Numbered from the stretch's first letter, positions 1-9,522 are shown. The stretch: 64,000 nt of DNA from Roseibium suaedae (GCF_900142725.1 NZ_FRBW01000001.1:744001-808000), one strand, 5' to 3'. Notes: generated from the letters alone by a model not told the origin. Made by a program: numbers and translations.

Positions 1-462
1 GGCGAAAAGTGTCGCCGAACCAAGCTCTTTGGGCGCGCTGTAGCTGGCACTGCCCAAGTTGATCTCCAACTCGCCGCCTTCGTAGTTCTCGGCTTCCGAC
101 AGCTGGGTGACAATGGTCAGCTTCCTGTGACGGGCAATCGGGCCATCGCCAATGTCCGAGTGCCAGTCGTAATGGCCTTCGTCCGCCTCGTCATAGGCTG
201 CAACCTGAAGACGTTCCTTGAAATCGGTGATGTCGAACTGGAAGGCGTCCCGGTTGGACCTTGCGACCGCGTCGACGATGCGGTCCATCACCCAGGCCGC
301 GCTGCCCTGGTCATCGAGCCAGGAAATCTCGGCCCTGCGGATGTTGTCATGGCGGATTCCGCCGACAAGACCGCCGCGCTTCTGGCGGCCATCTTCGCTG
401 AGACGGATGATTTCTTGCGTTTCGGTTTTGGAGAAGAGTTTGGGAAGAGAATGCGTGAACAT
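1..462 (-). CDS. 2OG-Fe(II) oxygenase (PKHD/prolyl-hydroxylase type), C-terminus cut by window edge
   Basis: The first 154 residues of a leftward gene; the rest lies outside the window. The iron-binding HxD motif is visible as HYDWHSD (His101, Asp103), followed by a double-stranded beta-helix segment with ENYEGGELEI. The second iron His and the 2-oxoglutarate Arg would be beyond the window. Proteins of this group are 2-oxoglutarate-dependent dioxygenases acting on protein or small-molecule substrates; the substrate cannot be read here. The start ATG at 460-462 gives a natural N-terminus (MFTHSLPKLF), but its Shine-Dalgarno is weak. The gene is separated from the convergent side of mutY by about 135 bp without a recognisable gene. 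Confidence 0.8.
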   Translation of the reverse strand, partial: MFTHSLPKLFSKTETQEIIRLSEDGRQKRGGLVGGIRHDNIRRAEISWLDDQGSAAWVMDRIVDAVARSNRDAFQFDITDFKERLQVAAYDEADEGHYDWHSDIGDGPIARHRKLTIVTQLSEAENYEGGELEINLGSASYSAPKELGSATLFA

Positions 463-596
463 TCAGGGAGCCTTTATCGACGATCAGGCATCGCAAGAAC
501 GCTCAAAACACGAAGTTGGCAAATTGAAAATGCAGTTTGACTTTCTCCGCCGGAGAGAAAGCGAAGTGTCGATTTGATCACCCCAAGATCAAATCC

Positions 597-1673
597 TCAA
601 AAGGCCGCCTCAATGGCCTTGCGCATGACCGTCGGAAGGGCTTCGTCCGGCAATTCCGCGGGCGCAGACCACCAGCAATTTCCCGGTAAAAGGGTGCTGT
701 CCGGCACATGGGCGCGGAAGATCGTCAGTTCCAGGTGAAAGTGCGTGAATGTATGCCGCACCACGCCGGCAACAGGGCGCCAGTCCAGGTCCGTTCCGCT
801 GTCCTGAAGGGGGGCGGACAGGACAAAGCCGGCTTCATCCGCATCCACTGACCATTCCGTGCCAGGCACCTCGCTCATGCCGCCAAGCAGGCCTTTGGGT
901 GGCCGCCGCCGCAGCATCACCGCATTGTCGCTTTCACGAAGCGCAACGAAGGCTGCACCGGTGCGTGTCGGCTTGGTCTTTTTCGGCGCCTTTCGGGGCA
1001 GGGTTTCGGCGAGGCCGCTGGCGCGGGCCTCGCAGCCGCTGCTCCAGGGGCACAAGCTGCAGGCGGGCCGTTTGGGGGTGCAGAGGGTCGCCCCCAGATC
1101 CATGACGGCCTGGGCAAAGTCCCCCGGACGGGAGGCTGGCGTCAGAGCCGTCATGACTGCCTTGATTTCAGGTTTGGCCTCGGGCAGGGGCGTCGTGATC
1201 TCAAAAAGCCGGGACATGACGCGCTCCACATTGCCATCCACGACGGCCGCCGGCTGGTCGAAGGCAATGGCTGCGATGGCGGCCGCCGTATAGGGGCCGA
1301 CACCCGGCAGGGCAAGGAGACCTTCCGCCGTTTCCGGGAAACTGCCCTCATGCTGATCCGCGACGGTTTCCGCGCAGCGCTTCAGGTTCCGCGCCCGGGA
1401 ATAATAGCCAAGCCCCGCCCAGGCCTTCATGACATCTTCTTCGGGAGCTGCAGCCAGATCCCCGACCCTTGGCCAGAGGGAGAGGAACTTGACGTAATAG
1501 TCTTTCACAGCCGCCACAGTGGTCTGCTGCAACATGATTTCCGACAGCCACACATGATAGGGATCTGGCACGACACCTAGCCGCCTGTCCTCCGGCGAGA
1601 CCCGCCAGGGCAGGGTACGGGCATGCCGGTCGTACCATTCAAGAAGTTCGTTTGCTGCTGGACTAGTCTTCAT
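597..1673 (-). CDS. mutY: A/G-specific adenine DNA glycosylase MutY
   Basis: Base-excision repair enzyme that removes adenine mispaired with 8-oxoguanine. In a 358-residue protein I see the N-terminal helical domain with catalytic Glu45 (WLSEIMLQQT), the helix-hairpin-helix LPGVGPYTAAAI followed by the catalytic Asp146 (VVDGNVERV), and a [4Fe-4S] loop C198-X6-C205-X2-C208-X5-C214. The C-terminal part (about 235-358) is the NUDIX-like 8-oxoG recognition domain (MLRRRPPKGLLGGMSEVPG, then TFTHFHLEL). The frame stays open upstream to 1946, but ATG 1671-1673 (MKTSPAANELLEWYDRHARTLPWR) matches the usual MutY N-terminus. It is divergent from dciA, a common arrangement in Rhizobiales. Confidence 0.96.
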   Translation of the reverse strand: MKTSPAANELLEWYDRHARTLPWRVSPEDRRLGVVPDPYHVWLSEIMLQQTTVAAVKDYYVKFLSLWPRVGDLAAAPEEDVMKAWAGLGYYSRARNLKRCAETVADQHEGSFPETAEGLLALPGVGPYTAAAIAAIAFDQPAAVVDGNVERVMSRLFEITTPLPEAKPEIKAVMTALTPASRPGDFAQAVMDLGATLCTPKRPACSLCPWSSGCEARASGLAETLPRKAPKKTKPTRTGAAFVALRESDNAVMLRRRPPKGLLGGMSEVPGTEWSVDADEAGFVLSAPLQDSGTDLDWRPVAGVVRHTFTHFHLELTIFRAHVPDSTLLPGNCWWSAPAELPDEALPTVMRKAIEAAF

Positions 1674-1869
1674 GATCGGGAGGGCGGATTCGTCTTTGAG
1701 AACTGTGGCTGACGGAAAGGACAGCTTGGGGATAACGCCCGCATATGCTGTCCCGGCTGGCGGGTTTCTTCGGCTTGTCTTTTTTTTGACGCAAATTCTG
1801 CGACACCCTCTACGTTGACTGGTGCGAATCGGTTTGGATTTGCGCCCAAGCGGCTTGTGCCGCCAACGT

Positions 1870-2406
1870 ATGTCCGTGAGGAGTAGCGCTATTTCCGGTG
1901 CGCGTGCAAGCAAGGGTGCCATGCAGCTTTCTGACCTGGTCAGCAAGGCGATGACACCGGCATGCCGGAAGCGCGGTTTCGCTTCAGTCGATATTCTTGC
2001 GGCCTGGCCGGATATCGTCGGCGAACGCTACGGAGAGCGGGTCCAGCCACAGCGGCTGATCTGGCCGCGGCAGACCGGAAACGAGAGTGATCTCAACGCG
2101 GAACCCGCGACGCTGGTCGTCCACACGGATGGTGCGACCGCTCTGCTGCTCACCCATGAAATGCCGCAGATCATCCAGCGCATCAACACCTTCTACGGAT
2201 GGGCAGCCGTTGGCCGTATCAAGATCGTCCAGAAGCCGGTTGAAGTGCGTCATCGCCAGCAGCGTCCGGCTCTGCGGCGCCTCAGCAATGATGAAATGAG
2301 CAGGATCGACCAGACGGTTTCGGGTGTTGCCAACGACCGTCTGCGCGAAGCTTTGAAGAAGCTGGGTGCGCAGGTCGTGGCCCGCAACAGCGGCACTGGC
2401 TCCTGA
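1870..2406 (+). CDS. dciA: DUF721 / DciA-family protein (replicative helicase loader-type)
   Basis: A 178-residue protein with the DUF721 (DciA) pattern: LSDLVSKAMTPACRKRGF near the N-terminus, then DILAAWPDIVGERYGERVQPQRLIW, a short beta segment (LVVHTDGATALLL) and a region about making nucleoprotein contacts. DciA is the ancestral DnaB helicase operator in bacteria lacking DnaC/DnaI. Start ATG 1870 was preferred over an in-frame ATG at 1822 because family members begin close to the LSDLV helix; an internal ATG at 1921 is also possible. The C-terminal tail is basic and low complexity. Its location between mutY and the dsbA-smc pair is typical of Rhizobiales. Confidence 0.85.
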   Translation: MSVRSSAISGARASKGAMQLSDLVSKAMTPACRKRGFASVDILAAWPDIVGERYGERVQPQRLIWPRQTGNESDLNAEPATLVVHTDGATALLLTHEMPQIIQRINTFYGWAAVGRIKIVQKPVEVRHRQQRPALRRLSNDEMSRIDQTVSGVANDRLREALKKLGAQVVARNSGTGS

Positions 2407-2546
2407 GTTTCAAAGACCGGTCCGGGTCTTCCGATAAAGCTTTCGTGATCAACGCCTTGTTTTCTTTCTCCGATGCCGGAGGCAGCATGTGCCTGGATCT
2501 GGAGGGGCAGGGCATTGGTGTGCCTTGCTGGTCGAAGGCGAGTGGA

Positions 2547-3434
2547 ATGAAATCAGGACGGAAAATTTCGTGGTCCCGCCTGCTGGTGGCCGCAGCGGCA
2601 CTGTTGCCTTTCTCTCTCCCGCAATTTGCGGATCATGCTTCAGCGCAAGCAGCAGATGCTGCCTGTGGAGAGGAGACCGCCTGCGAGCTTCCTGATGGAC
2701 GCTACTATGTTCATCTGCCAGAGGGCGGAAGCGTGGGAGACGTGGGATTGGGAGCGATCTTCTTCCTGCACGGGCACCGGGGCAACGGTCTCAACGGGAT
2801 CCGCAATGCGTCCTTCCGCAAGATGGCGGATGACCTCGGTGTGGCGTTTATCGCCGTTGAAGGGCTTGAGGGGCGCTGGTCCTTTCCAACCGCGCCGGAT
2901 CATAAACGCGATGAATTCGCCTTCTTTGACCACGTGCTGGCGGATGCGGAGCAACGGTTCGGCATCGACAGGGAGCGAACGATGCTCAGCGGCTTTTCCT
3001 CCGGGGCCTTCATGACCTGGTATCTGGCCTGCGATGATGCGGGACGGTTTTCAGGCTATGCGCCCGTCGCAGGGGCTTTCTGGGAGCCCTTGCCTGAGAG
3101 CTGCACCAGCAAGCAGATCCCCTATCTGTTTCACACTCATGGAACCTCGGACACAGTGGTTCCCATGAAAGGGCGCTGGCTGGGCGACGGCCGGTGGAAG
3201 CAGGGGGACGTGTTGAAAAGCTTCGATGTCTGGCTGCGCCAGGCTGGCATCGCCGGGACGTCTCCCGAGATTTTCGAGGTTGGCGAACTGGCCTGCCGCA
3301 AATGGGCGCCGGAAGAAGGTGCGCTTGAGCTCTGCCTTCATTCGGGAGGCCACAGTGTCAAGGCGGAGTGGATCAGGCGGGCTTGGCAAAGGCTGGGAGA
3401 GGCGCGCCATTGGCCCGCGATCAATTCCCGGTGA
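2547..3434 (+). CDS. Secreted alpha/beta-hydrolase (polyhydroxybutyrate depolymerase / feruloyl-esterase-like)
   Basis: A 295-residue protein with a hydrophobic signal peptide (LLVAAAALLPFSLPQFADHASAQA), then an alpha/beta-hydrolase of the LpqC/PHB-depolymerase type. The oxyanion region is FFLHGHRGNG, the nucleophile elbow is GFSSG (Ser151), an Asp lies in HGTSDTVVP (Asp202), and the likely catalytic His is His269 in SGGHSVKAEW. It is expected to hydrolyse esters outside the cytoplasm; the substrate is unknown. Start ATG 2547 follows a purine-rich AAGGCGAG; an upstream in-frame start at 2445 would put 34 extra residues before the signal peptide. It interrupts the otherwise familiar dciA-dsbA-smc order. 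Confidence 0.82.
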   Translation: MKSGRKISWSRLLVAAAALLPFSLPQFADHASAQAADAACGEETACELPDGRYYVHLPEGGSVGDVGLGAIFFLHGHRGNGLNGIRNASFRKMADDLGVAFIAVEGLEGRWSFPTAPDHKRDEFAFFDHVLADAEQRFGIDRERTMLSGFSSGAFMTWYLACDDAGRFSGYAPVAGAFWEPLPESCTSKQIPYLFHTHGTSDTVVPMKGRWLGDGRWKQGDVLKSFDVWLRQAGIAGTSPEIFEVGELACRKWAPEEGALELCLHSGGHSVKAEWIRRAWQRLGEARHWPAINSR

Positions 3435-3588
3435 ACTGACCAGCCCTGACACGAATTTGGCGCTTTTTGACAGTGTGTTCGAAATCAGGTCAGTTGACGC
3501 AGCAAGTTCAGGCAGGCACATGACAGATCTGGTTCGCCATACTTGGGCAGCCTCAGCAATCGAGTTGAACACAGGACAGGATTTTCCC

Positions 3589-4227
3589 GTGAACCTTACC
3601 CGCAGACACCTTCTTCAGGCCGCATCCGGTCTTGCCATCACCGGTGCTGTCATGACCCTGCCGGCGGCAGCCATGGCCGAGACTGTGAACATGGAAGAGT
3701 TGCTGAAGCCCGGCCCGCTTGGCGACAAGATCCTTGGGTCCGAAGATGCTCCGGTGACGATCGTGGAATATGCCTCGATGACCTGCGGTCACTGTGCGCA
3801 TTTTCACAAGACCACTTATCCGGCTCTGAAGGCCGATTACATCGACACGGGCAAGGTTCGGTTCATCTTCCGCGAGTTCCCGCTGGATGCCGTTGCCGCT
3901 GCTGCTTTCATGCTCGCCCGCTCCATGCCCGACGACAAATATTTCGAAATCGTCGACACCATGTTCGAGCAGCAGAGTGTATGGGCTTTCACGGATAATC
4001 CGTATAATTCACTGCTCAATTTCTCCAAGCAGATCGGATTTACACAGGAGTCCTTTGAGAAAGCCTTGACAAACCAGGGCCTGCTTGACGCAGTGAATGC
4101 TGTACGCGACCGCGGTGCGAACGAGTTTGGCGTGAATGCAACGCCGACCTTCTTCATCAACGGCGAGAAGCAGTCCGGGGCACTCAGCATTGAAGAAATG
4201 GGCAAGCTCATCAACGACAAGCTCTGA
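3589..4227 (+). CDS. DsbA-family thiol:disulfide oxidoreductase, periplasmic
   Basis: A 212-residue thioredoxin-fold protein. The N-terminus has a twin-arginine-like export signal (LTRRHLLQAASGLAITGA) with probable cleavage after AAAMA. The catalytic motif is C66-G-H-C69, and the cis-proline loop is NATPTFFINGE. The helical insertion between them fits the DsbA-like Thioredoxin_4 group common in alphaproteobacteria, which oxidise or isomerise periplasmic thiols. Start GTG 3589 has a GGACAGG Shine-Dalgarno 9-10 nt upstream; TTG 3565 is an in-frame alternative. A terminator-like hairpin separates it from smc. Confidence 0.9.
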   Translation: MNLTRRHLLQAASGLAITGAVMTLPAAAMAETVNMEELLKPGPLGDKILGSEDAPVTIVEYASMTCGHCAHFHKTTYPALKADYIDTGKVRFIFREFPLDAVAAAAFMLARSMPDDKYFEIVDTMFEQQSVWAFTDNPYNSLLNFSKQIGFTQESFEKALTNQGLLDAVNAVRDRGANEFGVNATPTFFINGEKQSGALSIEEMGKLINDKL

Positions 4228-4283
4228 CCTTCCGGCGCATGGCGCGGGGGGCACCCTGAGCCATGCCCGAAACGCTTCTTTCG

Positions 4284-4312
4284 CAGGCGGCCTGAACAAG
4301 GGCCGCCTGTTT
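4284..4312 (+). terminator. Hairpin terminator between dsbA-like gene and smc
   Basis: CAGGCGGCC and GGCCGCCTG form a 9-bp stem around an 8-nt loop, followed by a short TTTG. It probably ends or attenuates the dsbA-like transcript 54 nt before smc. Confidence 0.65.
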
Positions 4313-4365
4313 GCATTGATGCCGGACCGTTCGAATTCTCCTGCCAGCGACGGAGGGCTTTGCGC

Positions 4366-7300
4366 ATGAAGTTCTCCCGCCTCCGGGTCGTCGGTTTCAA
4401 ATCCTTCGTCGAGCCGATGGAGTTCGTCATCGGCAAGGGGCTGACCGGTGTGGTCGGGCCCAATGGCTGCGGCAAGTCCAACCTCGTTGAAGCCCTGCGC
4501 TGGGTGATGGGCGAGAACTCCTACAAGAACATGCGTGCGTCCGGAATGGACGACGTGATCTTTTCCGGCTCCCTGAACCGTCCGGCCCGCAACACGGCCG
4601 AAGTGACGCTGTTCCTGGAAAACCTGGACCGGACCGCGCCTGCCGCCTTCAATGACGCGGACCTTCTTGAGGTCAGCCGGCGGATAGAGCGGGAATCCGG
4701 CTCCAACTACAAGATCAACGGCAAGGATGTGCGCGCCCGCGACGTTCAGCTGCTCTTTGCCGATGCCTCGACCGGTGCGCGGTCTCCGGCCATGGTGCGC
4801 CAGGGCATGATCGGCGAGCTGATTTCCGCCAAGCCTACGGCCCGGCGCCAGATCCTGGAAGAAGCTGCCGGGATCTCCGGCCTGCACAGCCGCCGCAAGG
4901 AAGCCGAAATGCGGCTTCGCGCGGCGGAACAGAACCTGGAGCGCCTTGAAGACGTTCTGGTGCAGATTGATGCCCAATTGGAAAGTCTGCGCCGCCAGTC
5001 CCGCCAGGCCTCGCGCTATCGCAATCTCTCGTCGGAGATCCGGGCTGCCGAGGCGACCATTCATTACCTGCGCTGGACCGAGGCGGGCAAAGTTCTTGGC
5101 GAAGCGGAAAGTCAGTTCAACGCAGCCCAGCAGCAGGTGGCAGAAGCGGCCACGCTTCAGGCTGACAGTGCCAAGGTTCAGGCGATCGCAGCCCACAAAC
5201 TGCCGGAGCTTCGCGATGCCTCTGCCCGGGCCGGGGCCGTTCTGCAGCGGCTGATCATTGCCCGCAACGAGCTTGATTCCGAGGAGCGCCGGGTCAAGGA
5301 ACGGCTGCAGGATCTGGAACGGCGGCTGGTGCAACTGGCCGAAGACGTCACCCGCGAACAGCGGATGGTTTCGGAGAATGACGAGGTCCTGGAAAGGCTC
5401 AATGAAGAGCGGGCAGAGCTTCAGGAAGAAAACGAAACCGTTCTGGAGCGTGCGGAGCTTGCCCGCGAAAAGGTGGTGGAAGCCGAAGAGCAGGTGGGTG
5501 AGCTTGAAGCGGCCCTTTCCGAGCTGACAACAGAGCAGGCACGGGCGGTGGCCGAACGACAGGCGCTGGAGCGTCGGGCAGCCGATAGCCGTCAGCGCTG
5601 TGAACGCTTGTCGGCACAGGCCGCCGAAGCGCGTCATGCACTCGAGCAGGTGTTGGCGGAGCTTTCTGCGATCGATGGCATGAGCGAGCGGCAGGAAGAG
5701 GTCGAAATGGCCGGTGAGGCATTGGCTGAAGCGGAGGCCGGTGTCGAGGAGGCTGAAGAGCGCACACGTTTGGCCCGTGAGGGCGAGCAATCAGCCCGTC
5801 AGCCACTGGCGGAGGCGGAAAAGGCCTTGTCCGCTCTGGAGACCGAAGCACGCACGCTGGAGAAGGTTCTGAACGTGTCCTTTGGCGGCGAATGGCCGCC
5901 GGCCGTGGACCAGCTCAAGGTCGAGCCGGGTTTTGAGACCGCGCTGGGCGCAGCTCTGGGTGAGGATCTTGATGCGCCTCTGGATGCCGCGTCGCCTGTG
6001 CGCTGGGGAGGGGGCTTTGATGCTTCCGATGACCCTGCGCTTCCCGCCGGTGTCAGGCCGCTATCAAGCGTGGTCGACGCCCCGTCTGTTCTTGGCCGCC
6101 GCCTTGCGCAGATCGGGATCGTGGAGGCTTCGCAAGGGGCGGATCTTCAACGGCAGCTCAAGCCGGGGCAGCGGATCGTTACCAGGGAGGGCGATCTCTG
6201 GCGCTGGGATGGTTTTGTCGTCGGGGCGGAAGCGCCGACGCCCGCAGCTCAAAGGCTTTCCCAGAAGAACCGGCTGGCCGAACTGGTCGATCAGATCGAG
6301 ACTGCAAGACTTCAGGCCGAAACCCGCCGCGAGGCCCTGCAGGCAGCGGTCGACCTCGTCCAGCAAGCGCAGGAAAACGAGCAGGCCGCCCGTCAGCGGA
6401 CCCGTGACCGCCAGAAGGATCTGGCAGAGGCGCGTGAAGCGCTGGCGCGCGCTGAACGTGCCATGTCGCAGCTTGCTGCCCGCAAGAGTGCTGCGGAAGA
6501 GCGCTCCCAAAGACTGAGCGAAGAGGCTGCCGAGGCCCGAGAAATTCTGACCGAGGTGGAAGAGGCGCTGGCTGAGGCTCCGGAAGTTCAGGGCTTCGCC
6601 GACCAGATTGCCAGGCTGCAGGGGGATGTCTCTTCGGCTCGTAGTGCCCTTGCAGAGGCGCGGGCTGTCTCGGAAGGTCTTGCCCGCGAACAGCTCATGC
6701 GCGACCGGCGCCTGGAAGCCATCGCTCGCGAATTCGACAGCTGGAAAACCCGTGCGGCCAACGCAGCTCAACAGATCGCGGTGCTGAAAGAGCGCCAGCA
6801 GGAAGCCGAGGACGAAAGGGTTGAGCTGATCGAGGCGCCGGAAGAAATCGAGTTGAAGCGGCGTGATCTGTTCTCCGAGATCGCCAAGGCGGAAGAGGCG
6901 AAGAAAGAAGCCGACGACCAGCTTCAGCGGGCCGAATCCGATCAGTCCGATGTGGACCGGGTCGCCCGGACCGCTCTGGAAACCTTGTCGTCGGCCCGTG
7001 AGCAGAAGGTGCGCGCGGAAGAGCGTCTGCAGGCCGCACGGGAGCGCAAGATTGCCATCGAGGCACGGGTGGATGAGGATCTTGATGTCCCCATGTCCGC
7101 GCTGCCGGAGCTGGCGGGCCTCAGGGACGGGGCGCCGCTGCCGGACGCCGAGGCGACGGAGCGCAAACTGGACCGCCTGCGCCAGGAGCGGGAGCGTCTG
7201 GGCGGAGTGAACCTTCGGGCGGAGGACGAGCTGCAGGAAATCGATCAGCAGCGGACCACACTGACGAGCGAGCGGGACGACCTGATCGAGGCGATTCGGC

Positions 7301-7824
7301 GGTTGCGCACGGGTATCTCGAATCTCAACCGGGAGGCCCGCGAACGGCTTCTGGCCTCGTTCGAGATCGTCAATGATCACTTCCAGCGGCTCTTTACCCA
7401 TCTTTTTGGCGGCGGTACGGCCGAATTGCAGCTTGTTGATTCCGATGATCCCCTGGACGCAGGTCTTGAGATCATCGCCCGCCCGCCGGGCAAAAAGCCG
7501 CAGACGATGACGCTGCTGTCGGGCGGTGAGCAGGCGCTCACAGCCATGGCGCTGATCTTCGCCGTGTTCCTTACCAATCCCGCCCCGATCTGCGTGCTCG
7601 ATGAGGTGGACGCGCCGCTGGATGACGCCAATGTTGAGCGTTACTGCGACCTTTTGGAAGAAATGTCGCGCCGGACGGAGACCCGTTTCGTGGTCATTAC
7701 CCACAACCCGATCACCATGGCCCGGATGAACCGCCTGTTCGGCGTGACCATGGCCGAGCGCGGCGTTTCACAGCTGGTTTCGGTTGATCTGGAGACGGCC
7801 GAGCGATTCCGGGAAGCGGTCTGA
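4366..7824 (+). CDS. smc: Chromosome segregation protein SMC
   Basis: A 1152-residue SMC ATPase that organises and condenses the chromosome as a dimer with ScpA/ScpB. Walker A is GPNGCGKSN (residues 31-39). Long heptad-rich coiled coils of roughly 170-500 and 650-1000 flank a hinge around 500-640. The C-terminal half of the ATPase head has the ABC signature LSGGEQ (about 1051) and Walker B CVLDEVDAP (Asp1079, Glu1080). ATG 4366 is 8 nt after CGGAGGG; a TTG two codons earlier is less likely. In E. coli MukB replaces this family, so its presence is normal for an alphaproteobacterium. Confidence 0.97.
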   Translation: MKFSRLRVVGFKSFVEPMEFVIGKGLTGVVGPNGCGKSNLVEALRWVMGENSYKNMRASGMDDVIFSGSLNRPARNTAEVTLFLENLDRTAPAAFNDADLLEVSRRIERESGSNYKINGKDVRARDVQLLFADASTGARSPAMVRQGMIGELISAKPTARRQILEEAAGISGLHSRRKEAEMRLRAAEQNLERLEDVLVQIDAQLESLRRQSRQASRYRNLSSEIRAAEATIHYLRWTEAGKVLGEAESQFNAAQQQVAEAATLQADSAKVQAIAAHKLPELRDASARAGAVLQRLIIARNELDSEERRVKERLQDLERRLVQLAEDVTREQRMVSENDEVLERLNEERAELQEENETVLERAELAREKVVEAEEQVGELEAALSELTTEQARAVAERQALERRAADSRQRCERLSAQAAEARHALEQVLAELSAIDGMSERQEEVEMAGEALAEAEAGVEEAEERTRLAREGEQSARQPLAEAEKALSALETEARTLEKVLNVSFGGEWPPAVDQLKVEPGFETALGAALGEDLDAPLDAASPVRWGGGFDASDDPALPAGVRPLSSVVDAPSVLGRRLAQIGIVEASQGADLQRQLKPGQRIVTREGDLWRWDGFVVGAEAPTPAAQRLSQKNRLAELVDQIETARLQAETRREALQAAVDLVQQAQENEQAARQRTRDRQKDLAEAREALARAERAMSQLAARKSAAEERSQRLSEEAAEAREILTEVEEALAEAPEVQGFADQIARLQGDVSSARSALAEARAVSEGLAREQLMRDRRLEAIAREFDSWKTRAANAAQQIAVLKERQQEAEDERVELIEAPEEIELKRRDLFSEIAKAEEAKKEADDQLQRAESDQSDVDRVARTALETLSSAREQKVRAEERLQAARERKIAIEARVDEDLDVPMSALPELAGLRDGAPLPDAEATERKLDRLRQERERLGGVNLRAEDELQEIDQQRTTLTSERDDLIEAIRRLRTGISNLNREARERLLASFEIVNDHFQRLFTHLFGGGTAELQLVDSDDPLDAGLEIIARPPGKKPQTMTLLSGGEQALTAMALIFAVFLTNPAPICVLDEVDAPLDDANVERYCDLLEEMSRRTETRFVVITHNPITMARMNRLFGVTMAERGVSQLVSVDLETAERFREAV

Positions 7825-7938
7825 CAGGCCCTTCCAAGGGAAACATTGGCTCCTGCTATTCGACTTATGGCTGGAGAAAAGCTGTCTTCATAATATTTAT
7901 CCTTATAAATCAATAACTTAAATAACTATAGCCTGTTC

Positions 7939-7967
7939 TTGACAGGGCAGGGGGTGCCGACTATGGT
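7939..7967 (+). promoter_or_regulatory. Sigma70-type promoter for the atpIBEF operon
   Basis: TTGACA at 7939-7944, a 17-nt spacer and TATGGT at 7962-7967, 62 nt before atpI. It follows an AT-rich patch (about 7885-7930) that could act as an UP element. The match is by eye. Confidence 0.6.
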
Positions 7968-8029
7968 GCGCCCGGCTTAAGGGGGCTTTTGGGCTGCCGG
8001 ATTTAAAGTTGGACGGGTGCGGAAAAGAC

Positions 8030-8419
8030 ATGGTTGGCTCTGCACATGACGACCCAGATTTTGATCCGAAGGACGAAGCTTCACAGGCGGAACTGTCTGA
8101 TAGGCGGGACCGGCTGAACCGGATGCTGGAGGGCCGGCGCAAAGCTGAAGAAGCTGATGCTGCCAAGGTCAAATCCAGTTCCACCGGTTACGGGAAAGCG
8201 ATGAAACTGTCCTCGGACTTCATCGCCGGTATTGTGGTTGGGGGCGGTATCGGCTGGGCCATTGACCAGTGGTTTGGGACACTTCCCTTCGGGTTGGTGA
8301 TCTTTTTATTGCTGGGCTTCGCCGCAGGGGTCTTGAATGTTCTAAGGTCAGTGGGGTATGTCGCTGATCCGGAAGCAAGGCTAGGCGGCAAAAAGTCCGA
8401 CGGCGACAGTTCCAAATAA
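8030..8419 (+). CDS. atpI: ATP synthase assembly protein AtpI
   Basis: A 129-residue protein: a charged N-terminal half (ELSDRRDRLNRMLEGRRKAEEA), then two membrane helices (FIAGIVVGGGIGWAIDQWFG and FGLVIFLLLGFAAGVLNVL). The GGGIGWAID and GFAAGVLNV segments are typical of the AtpI/AtpR putative F0F1 assembly protein, thought to help assemble the c-ring. First gene of the F0 operon, 52 nt before atpB. ATG 8030 has GGAAAAG just upstream; TTG 8009 would add seven residues. Confidence 0.88.
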   Translation: MVGSAHDDPDFDPKDEASQAELSDRRDRLNRMLEGRRKAEEADAAKVKSSSTGYGKAMKLSSDFIAGIVVGGGIGWAIDQWFGTLPFGLVIFLLLGFAAGVLNVLRSVGYVADPEARLGGKKSDGDSSK

Positions 8420-8471
8420 TTCCTGCGCCATGTGGCGCGCCCTGAGACGAACGAGCGAAGAAGGCTGACCG

Positions 8472-9221
8472 GTGGCGAACGATCCGATCCATCAGTTCCA
8501 GATCCAGAAACTGTTTCCGATTGAAGTCGGCGGTGTGGATTTCTCTTTTACCAATTCCTCGCTGTTCATGGCGCTGACCGTGGCGGCGGCTTCCGCTTTC
8601 CTGATCTTCTCGACCAGTGGTCGTGGTCTGGTTCCGAGCCGCATGCAGTCCGTGTCGGAAATGGCCTATGAATTCGTGGCGGGGATGCTGCGAAGCTCTG
8701 CGGGAACAGAAGGCATGCGCTTCTTCCCGATGGTCTTCTCCCTGTTCATGTTCGTTCTGGTGGCAAACCTGTTCGGCATGTTCCCCTATTTCTTCACCAT
8801 CACGAGCCACATCATCGTGACCTTCGCCCTGGCGATGCTGGTGATCCTTACCGTGACGATCTACGGCCTGATGCGCCATGGTCTTCACTTCTTCTCGCTG
8901 TTCGTCCCCTCGGGCGTTCCGGCTGCCCTCATTCCGATTGTGGCGCCGATCGAGATCATTTCCTTCCTTTCCCGTCCGGTCAGCCTCTCTGTTCGTCTCT
9001 TTGCGAACATGCTCGCCGGTCACATCACCCTGAAGGTGTTCGCAGGTTTCGTTGTAAGCCTGAGCGCAATGGGCGCAGTCGGCATCTTCGGTGCGGTTCT
9101 TCCGCTGGGAATGACGGTGGCGCTTACTGCGCTTGAATTCCTCGTCGCCTTCCTGCAGGCCTACGTCTTCACGGTCCTGACCTGCATGTATCTGAACGAC
9201 GCCCTTCACCCGTCACACTAA
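8472..9221 (+). CDS. atpB: F0F1 ATP synthase subunit a
   Basis: A 249-residue polytopic membrane protein forming the proton half-channels of the F0 sector. The essential stator arginine is Arg175 in [14 protein letters not shown], and the C-terminal helix carries [19 protein letters not shown], both hallmarks of subunit a. Starts at GTG 8472 ([12 protein letters not shown]), the usual alphaproteobacterial N-terminus. It sits between atpI and atpE; the genes for the F1 sector (alpha, beta, gamma, delta, epsilon) are not in this window, as expected for this class. Confidence 0.96.
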   Translation: MANDPIHQFQIQKLFPIEVGGVDFSFTNSSLFMALTVAAASAFLIFSTSGRGLVPSRMQSVSEMAYEFVAGMLRSSAGTEGMRFFPMVFSLFMFVLVANLFGMFPYFFTITSHIIVTFALAMLVILTVTIYGLMRHGLHFFSLFVPSGVPAALIPIVAPIEIISFLSRPVSLSVRLFANMLAGHITLKVFAGFVVSLSAMGAVGIFGAVLPLGMTVALTALEFLVAFLQAYVFTVLTCMYLNDALHPSH

Positions 9222-9297
9222 GCATCACAAGTTCACGCGGCGCCTGACCGGCGTCGCCTGGTGAAATCTGCGAAAACACAATCTAGGAGCACGTGTC

Positions 9298-9522
9298 ATG
9301 GAAGCAGAAGCAGCAAAGTACATCGGCGCCGGTATCGCATGCCTCGGCATGGGTGGTGCAGCAATCGCACTCGGCACCATCTTCGGCAACTACCTGGCAG
9401 GCGCACTGCGCAACCCGACCGCTGCTGATGGCCAGTTCGGCCGTCTGGTTTTCGGCTTCGCCGTTACCGAAGCTCTGGGCATCTTCTCCCTGCTGATCGC
9501 CCTTCTTCTCCTTTTCGCGTAA
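9298..9522 (+). CDS. atpE: F0F1 ATP synthase subunit c (proteolipid)
   Basis: A 74-residue hairpin of two membrane helices forming the rotor ring. The polar loop has R38-N39-P40, and the proton-carrying carboxylate is Glu58 in [11 protein letters not shown]. The glycine-rich first helix ([17 protein letters not shown]) is characteristic. A good Shine-Dalgarno (TAGGAG) lies 9 nt before the ATG. Placed between atpB and the b' gene with leader regions of about 76 and 85 nt, which may help set the higher expression this ring subunit needs. Confidence 0.97.
   Translation: MEAEAAKYIGAGIACLGMGGAAIALGTIFGNYLAGALRNPTAADGQFGRLVFGFAVTEALGIFSLLIALLLLFA

Noticed and set aside
4009..5790. A 593-codon open frame on the minus strand across dsbA-like and smc
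   Set aside because: Fully antisense to two genes with unmistakable motifs; it reflects high-GC codon bias, and its translation resembles no family.
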